Assembly (NCBI GenBank): GCA_019118275.1
Contig: DWZH01000107.1
Coordinates: forward strand, 62,001-126,000
Direction of reading: 5' to 3'
Origin: Candidatus Brachybacterium merdavium
GTDB taxonomy: Bacteria > Actinomycetota > Actinomycetes > Actinomycetales > Dermabacteraceae
Length of the DNA stretch: 64,000 bases
Shown: one piece after another, positions 57,615 to 64,000 of the stretch
How positions within the stretch are numbered: position 1 is the stretch's first letter
How the letters are laid out: every line of letters starts with the position of its first letter
Notes under the pieces: model-generated
Databases searched by the model: none
Seen by the model: only the letters and a program-made list of their open reading frames with translations
Told to the model about the DNA's origin: nothing
Made by a program: the position numbers and the translations under genes

Positions 57615-57668
57615 CACCACCCTGCAGCGGGCCGGGGACCTGAGCCCGCACTTCACCGGGAGGACGCC

Positions 57669-57998
57669 ATGACCGACCAGACGACTTCGGAAACAGTCAG
57701 CGCCGAGGAGGTCATCGAGGCGATGAAGGACGTGATCGATCCCGAGCTGGGGATCAACATCGTCGACCTCGGCCTCGTCTACGGGGTCACCGTCGAGGAC
57801 GGCAACGCCGTGATCGACATGACCCTGACCTCCGCGGCCTGCCCGCTGACGGACCTGCTCGAGGAGCAGACCTTCGCGGCGCTGGACCCGATCACCGAGT
57901 CCCACCGCATAAATTGGGTGTGGATGCCGCCGTGGGGCATGGAGATGATCACCGAGGACGGCCGCGAGCAGCTGCGCGCGATCGGCTTCAACCTCTGA
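57669..57998 (+). CDS. sufT: SufT / DUF59 (MIP18-type) Fe-S assembly protein
   Basis: The 109-residue protein is a single DUF59 domain: VIEAMKDVIDPELGINIVDLGLVYG (seen as DPELGINIVDLGLVYG), MTLTSAACPLTD with the conserved Cys, and WMPPWGMEMITEDGREQL. SufT assists Fe-S cluster maturation. GGGAGGAC precedes the ATG. It is the last gene of the operon, 93 nt after sufC and 42 nt before a long hairpin. Confidence 0.93.
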   Translation: MTDQTTSETVSAEEVIEAMKDVIDPELGINIVDLGLVYGVTVEDGNAVIDMTLTSAACPLTDLLEEQTFAALDPITESHRINWVWMPPWGMEMITEDGREQLRAIGFNL

Positions 57999-58040
57999 TC
58001 GACCCATCTCCGGCAGGCGCGCCCTCGGGCGCTGAGAAGC

Positions 58041-58080
58041 GGAGACAGGGCCCCGGGAACGATCCCGGGGCCCTGTCTCC
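58041..58080. terminator. 18-bp perfect hairpin terminating the suf operon (bidirectional)
   Basis: GGAGACAGGGCCCCGGGA (58041-58058) pairs with 58063-58080 around the 4-nt loop ACGA, the strongest hairpin in the window. It lies between the convergent sufT and ald genes. Confidence 0.85.
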
Positions 58081-58099
58081 GTCCGGGCGGCGGGGCGTT

Positions 58100-59215
58100 T
58101 CAGCCGAGCACGCGCTCGGCGGAGGTGAGCTCGAGGCCGTGCGCCTCCGCGCTGCCGGCGTGCAGCAGCTGACCGTCATGGGTGTGCAGGCCCTGTGCCA
58201 GAGCGGGGTCGGTGCGCAACGCCTCGTGCCACCCCGAACCGGCCACCTTCATCACGTAGGGCAGGGTCGCGTTCGTCAGCGCCTTGGTGGCGGTGACCGG
58301 CACCGAGCCGGGCATGTTGGCCACGCAATAGTAGATGCTGTCATGGACCGTGAAAGTCGGGTCCTGATGCGTGGTGGGCCGGGAGTTCTCGAAGCAGCCA
58401 CCCTGGTCGATCGCCACGTCCACGAGCACCGAACCCGGCTTCATCGTCGCCACCATCTCGTCGGTGACCAGCTTGGGCGCACGCCTGCCGGGGATCAGGA
58501 CCGAGCCGATCACCACATCGGCCTGCGCGACCTGCTCGGCCAGGTCCAGGGAGGTGGAATAGCGGGTGAAGAGCTCGCCGTGATGCATGGTGGAGATCTG
58601 CGCCAGACGGGAGACGTCGACGTCCATGACGGTGACGTCGGCATGGAGCCCCCGGGCCATCATGGCGGCCTGCTCGCCGACCACGCCGCCGCCGACCACC
58701 AGGACCTTGGCCTCGTCCGTGCCCGGCACCCCGCCCATCAGCACCCCCGAGCCGCCCAGCGGGCTCATCAGATGGTAGGCCGCGACCTGCGCGGCCAGCC
58801 GGCCGGCGATGGTGCTCATCGGAGCCAGCAGCGGCAGCGAGCGGTCGGGACGCTGGACCGTCTCGTAAGCGATCGAGGTGACGCCGGAGGCCAGCAGCGC
58901 CTCGGCGAGGTCGCGGTCGGCGGCCAGGTGCAGGTAGGTCATCAGCACCTGGCCGTGTCGCATCCGTCCGTACTCCTCCGGCAGCGGCTCCTTGACCTTG
59001 ACCACCAGCTCGGCGCGCTCCCACAGCTCGTCGGCGGAATCCACGACGGCGGCGCCCGCAGCACGGAAGTCCTCGTCGGTGATCTGCGCCCCCGCTCCGG
59101 CGCCGGCCTCGACCAGCACCTGATGGCCCGCGCCGGAGAGCTCGTGCACACCGGCCGCGGTCAGACCGACCCGGTTCTCGCTGTTCTTCATCTCGCGGGG
59201 GACCCCGATGATCAT
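58100..59215 (-). CDS. ald: Alanine dehydrogenase (Ald)
   Basis: This NAD-dependent enzyme reversibly deaminates L-alanine to pyruvate and ammonia. The 371-residue protein has MIIGVPREMKNSENRVGLT at the start, the pyruvate-site Lys in VVKVKEPLPEEY, an active-site His in LMTYLHLAAD, the NAD loop VVGGGVVGEQAA, and DVAIDQGGCFENSRPTTH. AGGAGG six nt before ATG 59215 fixes the start. In mycobacteria the enzyme also works on glyoxylate and is induced by low oxygen, but no promoter evidence for that is seen. Confidence 0.95.
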   Translation of the reverse strand: MIIGVPREMKNSENRVGLTAAGVHELSGAGHQVLVEAGAGAGAQITDEDFRAAGAAVVDSADELWERAELVVKVKEPLPEEYGRMRHGQVLMTYLHLAADRDLAEALLASGVTSIAYETVQRPDRSLPLLAPMSTIAGRLAAQVAAYHLMSPLGGSGVLMGGVPGTDEAKVLVVGGGVVGEQAAMMARGLHADVTVMDVDVSRLAQISTMHHGELFTRYSTSLDLAEQVAQADVVIGSVLIPGRRAPKLVTDEMVATMKPGSVLVDVAIDQGGCFENSRPTTHQDPTFTVHDSIYYCVANMPGSVPVTATKALTNATLPYVMKVAGSGWHEALRTDPALAQGLHTHDGQLLHAGSAEAHGLELTSAERVLG

Positions 59216-59434
59216 GCTGCGCCTCCTGGCCTCGACCACCGGCCGCCGACTGCGACCGGCTCTCCCTGCATCGTAAGCGCGGGCTCGGTGTGGTTCCGCG
59301 CACCGCGCGGAGATATCCGGTGCTGCTCCACCCCTGTCCGCCCATAGACTCGTCCCCGGCCCGGAGCAGGTCCGGGTCCCTTCGACCCCCGCGAGCCGGC
59401 CGCCGGCCTGCCGCAGAACCAGGAGCGTGCCCTC

Positions 59435-61039
59435 GTGATCACCGTCCAGGACCTCGCCATCCGCGTGGGTGCCCGGCTGCTCATGAGCGACGTCTCCTTC
59501 CGGGTGGGGGAGGGCGACCGGATCGGCCTGGTGGGCCGCAATGGTGCCGGGAAGACGACACTGACCAAGGTGCTCTCCGGCACACTGCCCGCCAGCGAGG
59601 GCAGCGTCGAGGTGCACGGAGAGCTCGGCTACCTGCCGCAGGACACCCACGCCGGGGACACCTCCGAGACGGTGATCTCCCGGATCCTGTCCGCGCGCGG
59701 CCTCGACGACGTGCTGCGCAGGCTGCGCCGCGCCGAGGAGGAGATGGCCGATATGAGCCTGAGCGAGGCGCGCCGGGAGAAGGCGATGAACCGCTACCCC
59801 CGCCTGGAGGCCGAGCTGGACTCGCGCGGCGGCTACGCGGCCGAGGCGGAGGCCAAGCGGATGTCGGCGAACCTGGGTCTGCCCAACCGGCTGCTCGAGC
59901 AGGACCTGGGCACCCTGTCCGGCGGCCAGCGCCGGCGCGTCGAGCTCACCCGCATCCTGTTCTCTCAGGCCTCGACCATGATCCTGGACGAGCCCACCAA
60001 CCACCTCGATGCCGACTCGGTGATCTGGCTGCGCGAGTACCTGCAGAGCTACCGGGGCGGGCTGATCATCATCAGCCACGACGTGCAGCTCGTCGAGCAC
60101 GTCGTCAACCGGGTCTTCTACCTCGATGCCAACCGGGCGGTCATCGACATCTACAACATGGGCTGGAAGCTGTACCTGCGCCAGCGCGAGGATGACGAGA
60201 AGCGGCGCAGGCGCGAGCGCCAGAACGCCGAGAAGAAGGCGTCGACGCTGACCGCCCAGGCGGACAAGATGCGCGCCAAGGCCTCCAAAGCCGTCGCCGC
60301 GCAGAACATGCTGCGCCGCGCAGAGCGGATGCTCGACGAGACCGAGGGCGAGCGCCAGCGCGACCGGGTGGCCTCGCTGCGTTTCCCCAAGCCGGCTCCG
60401 TGCGGCAAGACGCCGCTGATGGCACAGGGGCTGTCGAAGTCCTACGGGAGCCTGGAGATCTTCACCGACGTGGGACTGGCGATCGACCGCGGGTCCCGAG
60501 TGGTGGTCCTGGGGCTGAACGGCGCCGGCAAGACCACCCTGCTGCGCCTGCTGGCCGGGGTGGACGACCCCGATACCGGCGAGATCCAGCCCGGGCATGG
60601 CCTGCGCATCGGCTACTACGCGCAGGAGCACGACACGCTCGACCTCGAGCGCACGGTGCTGGAGAACATGATGACCGCCGCCGTGGAGCTTCCCGAGGTC
60701 GAGGCCCGCAAGATCCTCGGTTCCTTCCTCTTCACAGGCGACGACGTGCACAAGCCCGCCGGGGTCCTCTCCGGCGGGGAGAAGACCCGCTTGGCGCTGG
60801 CCACCCTGGTGGTCTCCAGCGCCAACGTGCTGCTGCTGGACGAGCCGACCAACAACCTCGACCCCGCCTCGCGCGAGGAGATCCTCGGGGCCCTGGCGGC
60901 CTTCGAGGGAGCGGTGGTGCTGGTCTCCCACGACCCGGGAGCGGTCACCGCCCTGTCACCGGAGCGGGTGCTGCTGATGCCCGACGCCGTGGAGGACCTG
61001 TGGAACTCCTCCTACGAGGAGCTCGTGCAGCTGGCCTGA
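59435..61039 (+). CDS. ABC-F family ATP-binding protein
   Basis: The 534-residue protein has two ABC ATPase domains and no membrane helices. Domain 1 (about 1-210) has GRNGAGKTT, LSGGQRRRVEL and MILDEPTNHLD. A basic, helical linker follows (EKRRRRERQNAEKK) at about 245-305. Domain 2 has GLNGAGKTTL, LSGGEKTRLAL and LLLDEPTNNLD. ABC-F proteins act on the ribosome, some giving antibiotic protection. The context near suf and ald matches a mycobacterial ABC-F gene. It is not clearly a resistance subtype. GTG at 59435 follows AGGAG. Confidence 0.92.
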   Translation: MITVQDLAIRVGARLLMSDVSFRVGEGDRIGLVGRNGAGKTTLTKVLSGTLPASEGSVEVHGELGYLPQDTHAGDTSETVISRILSARGLDDVLRRLRRAEEEMADMSLSEARREKAMNRYPRLEAELDSRGGYAAEAEAKRMSANLGLPNRLLEQDLGTLSGGQRRRVELTRILFSQASTMILDEPTNHLDADSVIWLREYLQSYRGGLIIISHDVQLVEHVVNRVFYLDANRAVIDIYNMGWKLYLRQREDDEKRRRRERQNAEKKASTLTAQADKMRAKASKAVAAQNMLRRAERMLDETEGERQRDRVASLRFPKPAPCGKTPLMAQGLSKSYGSLEIFTDVGLAIDRGSRVVVLGLNGAGKTTLLRLLAGVDDPDTGEIQPGHGLRIGYYAQEHDTLDLERTVLENMMTAAVELPEVEARKILGSFLFTGDDVHKPAGVLSGGEKTRLALATLVVSSANVLLLDEPTNNLDPASREEILGALAAFEGAVVLVSHDPGAVTALSPERVLLMPDAVEDLWNSSYEELVQLA

Positions 61040-61046
61040 GCCCCGT

Positions 61047-61073
61047 GCCGAGCGCCGGCCGCCGGCGCTCGGC
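61047..61073. terminator. Hairpin after the ABC-F gene
   Basis: A 12-bp perfect stem (61047-61058 with 61062-61073) with a 3-nt loop lies eight nt after the stop codon and upstream of the sugar transporter promoter. Confidence 0.7.
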
Positions 61074-61083
61074 CGTCGCCTTC

Positions 61084-61111
61084 TTGACATCTGTGATCTG
61101 CGGCATACTCT
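61084..61111 (+). promoter_or_regulatory. Possible promoter of the sugar ABC transporter operon
   Basis: TTGACA at 61084-61089 is a perfect -35 hexamer. CATACT (61104-61109) and TACTCT (61106-61111) are weak -10 candidates at 14 or 16 nt. The leader to GTG 61222 is about 105 nt. Confidence 0.4.
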
Positions 61112-61221
61112 CGGAGCCTGATGTGATGTCGGTCCGGTGACCGGATCGGTCCGGCCCCTGGTCGCAGGGTCGCAGGGCGACCCGCAGGACCCGGATCCCT
61201 CGACGAGGAGGTGGAACCAGC

Positions 61222-62556
61222 GTGCACGAAGGAGCTCTCCGTCCTGCCCGCAGTCTCCCGCGGCGACGCGGTCCCGCAGCCCGCCTGTTCGCAGCCGGTG
61301 CCGTGCTGGTCCTGGGCGCCTCGCTGGCGGCCTGCGGCTCGGCTGATGACGGAACCCCCGAGCTGACCTGGTACATCAACCCCGACAACGGGGGCCAGGA
61401 GCGCATCGCCCAGGAGTGCACCGAGGAAGCCGGGGGCGACTACACGGTCTCCACCTCCCTGCTGCCGCGCGATGCCGCCAGCCAGCGCGAGCAGCTCGCG
61501 CGCCGGCTCGCCGCCGGGGACCGCTCGCTGGACGTCATGAGCCTGGATCCGCCCTACATCCCCGAGCTCGCCGAGCCCGGCTTCCTGGCCCCGGTCCCCG
61601 ACGACGTCGCCGAGGCCACCACGGAGGATGTCGTCGACGGTGCCCTGCAGGGTGCCACCTGGGAGGACGAACTGGTCGCCATCCCCTTCTGGGCCAACAC
61701 CCAGCTGCTGTGGTACCGACAGTCGGTGGCCGACGAGGTGGGCCTGGACATGTCCCAGCCCGTCACCTGGGACCAGCTGATGGAGGCCGCCGAGGACAGC
61801 GACAAGTTCCTGGGCATCCACGGTATCCGCGGGGAGTCGATGACCGTGTGGATCAACGCCCTCTACGAATCGCAGGGCCAGGCGATCATCGAGAATCCCG
61901 AGGCGCCGGCCGCTGAGACGCAGCTGTCCCTGGACACCGAGGCCGGGGCGGAGGCCGCCCGGATCGTCGGCACCATCGGCTCCGAGGGGCTGGCCGGCCC
62001 GGGCGCGACCACCCAGGACGAGAACGTCGCCATGGCCCAGTTCCAGGGGGAGCAGGGGTCGTTCATGGTGAACTGGCCCTTCGTCTACAGCGCGACCCAG
62101 GCCGCCGTCGAACAGGGCACCGTGGACCAGGAGATCCTGGACGACATGCAGTGGGCGGGCTATCCGCGCGTGGATGAGGACACCGAGTCCGCGCCGCCGC
62201 TGGGCGGCATCAACCTCGGAGTCGGGGCTGCCAGCGAGCACCCCGAGCTCGCGTACGAGGCGATCCAGTGCATCGTCGATCCCGACCGGCAGACGCAGTA
62301 CTTCCTGTCCGACGGCAACCCGCCGGCCTCGACCGTCGCCTACGACGATCCCGAGGTGGAGGAGACCTACCCCATGGCGCCGGACATCCGCGACTCCCTC
62401 GAGCGGGCGGTGCCCAGGCCCCAGACCCCCTACTACAACGAGGTGTCCCTGGGGATCCAGGAGCACTGGACGCCGATCGGAGCGGTCGGGGAGTCCACAC
62501 CGGCCGAGTCCCAGGAATTCATCCAGGACGTGCTGAGAGGGGATGCACTGCAATGA
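61222..62556 (+). CDS. Sugar ABC transporter substrate-binding lipoprotein (LpqY/MalE-like)
   Basis: The 444-residue protein has a lipoprotein signal peptide: basic N-terminus, hydrophobic FAAGAVLVLGASLAAC, with the lipobox LAAC at about residue 38. The mature part is a type 1 sugar-binding protein: DGTPELTWYINPDNGGQE-like start, LARRLAAGDRSLDVMSLD, IPFWANTQLLWYR and GGINLGVGAASEHPELAYEAI. It resembles the trehalose binder LpqY, but the actual sugar is not certain. GTG at 61222 follows GAGGAGG. Its stop overlaps the permease start (ATGA). Confidence 0.9.
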   Translation: MHEGALRPARSLPRRRGPAARLFAAGAVLVLGASLAACGSADDGTPELTWYINPDNGGQERIAQECTEEAGGDYTVSTSLLPRDAASQREQLARRLAAGDRSLDVMSLDPPYIPELAEPGFLAPVPDDVAEATTEDVVDGALQGATWEDELVAIPFWANTQLLWYRQSVADEVGLDMSQPVTWDQLMEAAEDSDKFLGIHGIRGESMTVWINALYESQGQAIIENPEAPAAETQLSLDTEAGAEAARIVGTIGSEGLAGPGATTQDENVAMAQFQGEQGSFMVNWPFVYSATQAAVEQGTVDQEILDDMQWAGYPRVDEDTESAPPLGGINLGVGAASEHPELAYEAIQCIVDPDRQTQYFLSDGNPPASTVAYDDPEVEETYPMAPDIRDSLERAVPRPQTPYYNEVSLGIQEHWTPIGAVGESTPAESQEFIQDVLRGDALQ

Positions 62557-63542
62557 GCCATGCCGTCACCAGCTCGGATCCCGCATCGTCGCCTCCCGCC
62601 GAACCGGGGAGGGCGCGAGGACGCAGGAAGGCAGACAGGCCTCCGCTCAGCGAGCGCACCCGCTCGGAGCGCCGCCTGGGGATCATGCTGGCCGCACCGG
62701 CCTTCCTGGTCATGATCGCCGTCACCGTCTATCCCATCGTCCAGGCGTTCTTCGACTCGCTGTTCTCCTACCGTCTGACCGCCCCCGATGAGCGCGCCTT
62801 CGTCGGACTGGGCAACTACGGCGTGCTGCTGTCCGACGCCCTGTTCTGGCGCGGCCTCGGCGTGACCGTCCTGATCACCGTGGTGACGGTCGCGGTCGAG
62901 CTGGTGCTGGGATTCCTGCTCGCGCTGGTCATGCACAATGCGGCCACCCGACTGCGCGGGCTGCTGCGCACCGCGATCCTGGTGCCCTACGGCACGATCA
63001 CCGTCGTCTCCGCCTTCGCCTGGTTCTTCGCCTTCGACATCAACACCGGTTTCATCAACTCCTGGTTCAGCTGGCTGCCGGGGATCGACGAGACCTTCAA
63101 CTGGTTCGGCTCGGCCGCCCCGGCGCTCGTGGTGATCATGGCCAGCGAGATCTGGAAGACCACTCCCTTCATCTCGCTGCTGCTGCTGGCCGGGCTCGCA
63201 CAGGTTCCCGGAGAGCTCACCGAGGCCGCCCGCGTGGACGGCGGCACCCGCTGGGAGGTGACCCGCAGAGTGGTCCTGCCGAACATGAAGGCGGCCATCA
63301 TGGTGGCCGTCCTGTTCCGGGCCCTGGACGCCTTCCGCATCTTCGACAACGTCTTCATCATGACCAACGGCGCCTACGGCACCGAGGTGCTGTCGCTGCT
63401 GGCCTATCGCACCTCGATCGGCCGGCTCGAGATCGGCATGGGTTCGGCGATCTCGGTGGTGCTGTTCCTGTGCGTGATCGGCATCGCCGTGCTCGCCATC
63501 AGAGGGTTCAGGGTGGATCTGGCCTCCGGGGAGGGACGCTGA
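62553..63542 (+). CDS. Sugar ABC transporter permease (SugA/MalF-like)
   Basis: The 329-residue inner membrane permease has an N-terminal basic, disordered region of about 40 residues and about six helices, beginning LGIMLAAPAFLVMIAVTVYPIV. The permease EAA loop reads EAARVDGGTRWEVTRRVVLPNM and is seen as EAARVDGGTRWE. The fold is the MalF/SugA group of carbohydrate uptake transporters. It is coupled to the binding protein and 1 nt from the next permease. Confidence 0.92.
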   Translation: MSHAVTSSDPASSPPAEPGRARGRRKADRPPLSERTRSERRLGIMLAAPAFLVMIAVTVYPIVQAFFDSLFSYRLTAPDERAFVGLGNYGVLLSDALFWRGLGVTVLITVVTVAVELVLGFLLALVMHNAATRLRGLLRTAILVPYGTITVVSAFAWFFAFDINTGFINSWFSWLPGIDETFNWFGSAAPALVVIMASEIWKTTPFISLLLLAGLAQVPGELTEAARVDGGTRWEVTRRVVLPNMKAAIMVAVLFRALDAFRIFDNVFIMTNGAYGTEVLSLLAYRTSIGRLEIGMGSAISVVLFLCVIGIAVLAIRGFRVDLASGEGR

Positions 63543-63543
63543 C

Positions 63544-64000
63544 ATGAAAGGCCTGACCGGCAAGCAGAAGCTCGGCTGGACCGTGATCACGATCGTGGTC
63601 CTGCTCTGGGCCCTGGGCCCGCTGCTCTCGATCCTGATGACCTCCTTCAAGGCGTCCGGTGACCTCAACACCGGCAACTTCCTGCCCACCAACGTGGTGC
63701 TGGACAACTATCGGGAGATCTTCGCCGGCAGCGCGCAGGAGCTCTTCCTGCCCGCGCTGCGCAACTCCATCGGCATCACCCTGATCGCCACCGCGATCGC
63801 CGTCGTGCTGGCCACCCTGTGCGCCTACGCGATCGCCCGGCTGGACTTCCCCGGGAAGCGCCTCGTCCTGGTCAGCGCACTGGGGGTCTCGATGTTCCCG
63901 GTGATCTCGATCGTCACCCCGCTGTTCAACCTGTGGCGGACCATCGGCCTCTACGACACCTGGCCGGGCCTGATCATCCCGTACCTGTCGCTGACCCTGC
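63544..64000 (+). CDS. Sugar ABC transporter permease (SugB/MalG-like), 3' end outside window
   Basis: The first 152 residues of a second permease are visible. Seen: helix VITIVVLLWALGPLLSILM, TSFKASGDL, NSIGITLIATAIAVVLATLCAYAIARL and VSMFPVISIVTPLFNLWR, all as in SugB/MalG. The EAA loop lies beyond the window. An ATPase gene (SugC/MsmK type) may follow outside. Confidence 0.92.
   Translation, partial: MKGLTGKQKLGWTVITIVVLLWALGPLLSILMTSFKASGDLNTGNFLPTNVVLDNYREIFAGSAQELFLPALRNSIGITLIATAIAVVLATLCAYAIARLDFPGKRLVLVSALGVSMFPVISIVTPLFNLWRTIGLYDTWPGLIIPYLSLTL

Noticed and set aside
58100..60931. A 943-codon minus-strand frame including ald
   Set aside because: The true ald start at 59215 has AGGAGG and the conserved N-terminus. 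The extension is antisense to the ABC-F gene.

Overview
This window comes from a very GC-rich actinobacterial chromosome. Codon third positions are almost all G or C. The genes include a membrane-bound bcc-type cytochrome reductase, a SigA-type sigma factor, SepH, DUF4193/DUF3093/DUF3710/DUF3159 proteins and a SufR-led SUF operon. The gene order from 1 to 17 kb matches the mycobacterial ctaE-qcrCAB / trpD / exonuclease-UvrC / fadD15 / acyltransferase / aroG / pknL / Rv2175c / idsA2 block as I recall it, but no mycolate genes are present. This fits a member of the Micrococcales, and protein flavour suggests Dermabacteraceae (Brachybacterium-like). The taxon is inference.

Layout. 1-3.5 kb: respiratory operon ctaE-qcrC-qcrA-qcrB (minus strand; qcrB runs off the left edge). 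3.7-17 kb: trpD, a RAM-only Lrp-type regulator, a DEDDh exonuclease/GIY-YIG fusion, a FadD15-type acyl-CoA ligase, ROK glucokinase, a hydrolase pair, an acyltransferase, class II DAHP synthase, a PASTA kinase facing its likely DNA-binding substrate, and a prenyl synthase. 17-22 kb: DUF4192, metX, a Usp protein, sigA, a GNAT protein. 22-30.5 kb: parE-hisF-phosphoesterase, then an epimerase and parC on the other strand. 30.5-41 kb: a large GNAT/acyl-CoA synthetase fusion, DUF5998, a phosphatase, sepH, DUF4193, DUF3093, dut, DUF3710, DUF3159 and an RNA methyltransferase. 41.3-44.2 kb: aconitase. 44.2-45.6 kb: a graveyard of IS3- and IS256-family transposase fragments around one unknown membrane-anchored protein. 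45.9-52.7 kb: dxs, map, ctaA, a two-gene ABC exporter and a Xi-class glutathionyl-hydroquinone reductase-like protein. 52.9-58 kb: sufR-sufB-sufD-Rieske-sufC-sufT, with no sufS or sufU. 58-64 kb: ald, an ABC-F protein and a sugar ABC importer that runs off the right edge.

How it works together. The cytochrome genes and ctaA serve terminal respiration, and the SUF operon makes Fe-S clusters for enzymes such as the aconitase and the Rieske subunit (the latter link is general knowledge). The kinase and Rv2175c-like pair, sigA and sepH are core regulation and division functions. Most of the window is conserved housekeeping sequence, and I found no obvious new multi-gene defence or biosynthetic system.

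The most notable signals are: (a) about 16 genes with a -10-like hexamer (A at position 2, T at position 6) exactly 6-7 nt before the start codon and usually no Shine-Dalgarno, which implies leaderless mRNAs; (b) the transposase graveyard; (c) the SUF locus without its desulfurase and scaffold; (d) an altered phospho-histidine loop in the GNAT/acyl-CoA synthetase; (e) a stress-sigma-like promoter before sigA. No tRNA, rRNA or CRISPR array was seen.
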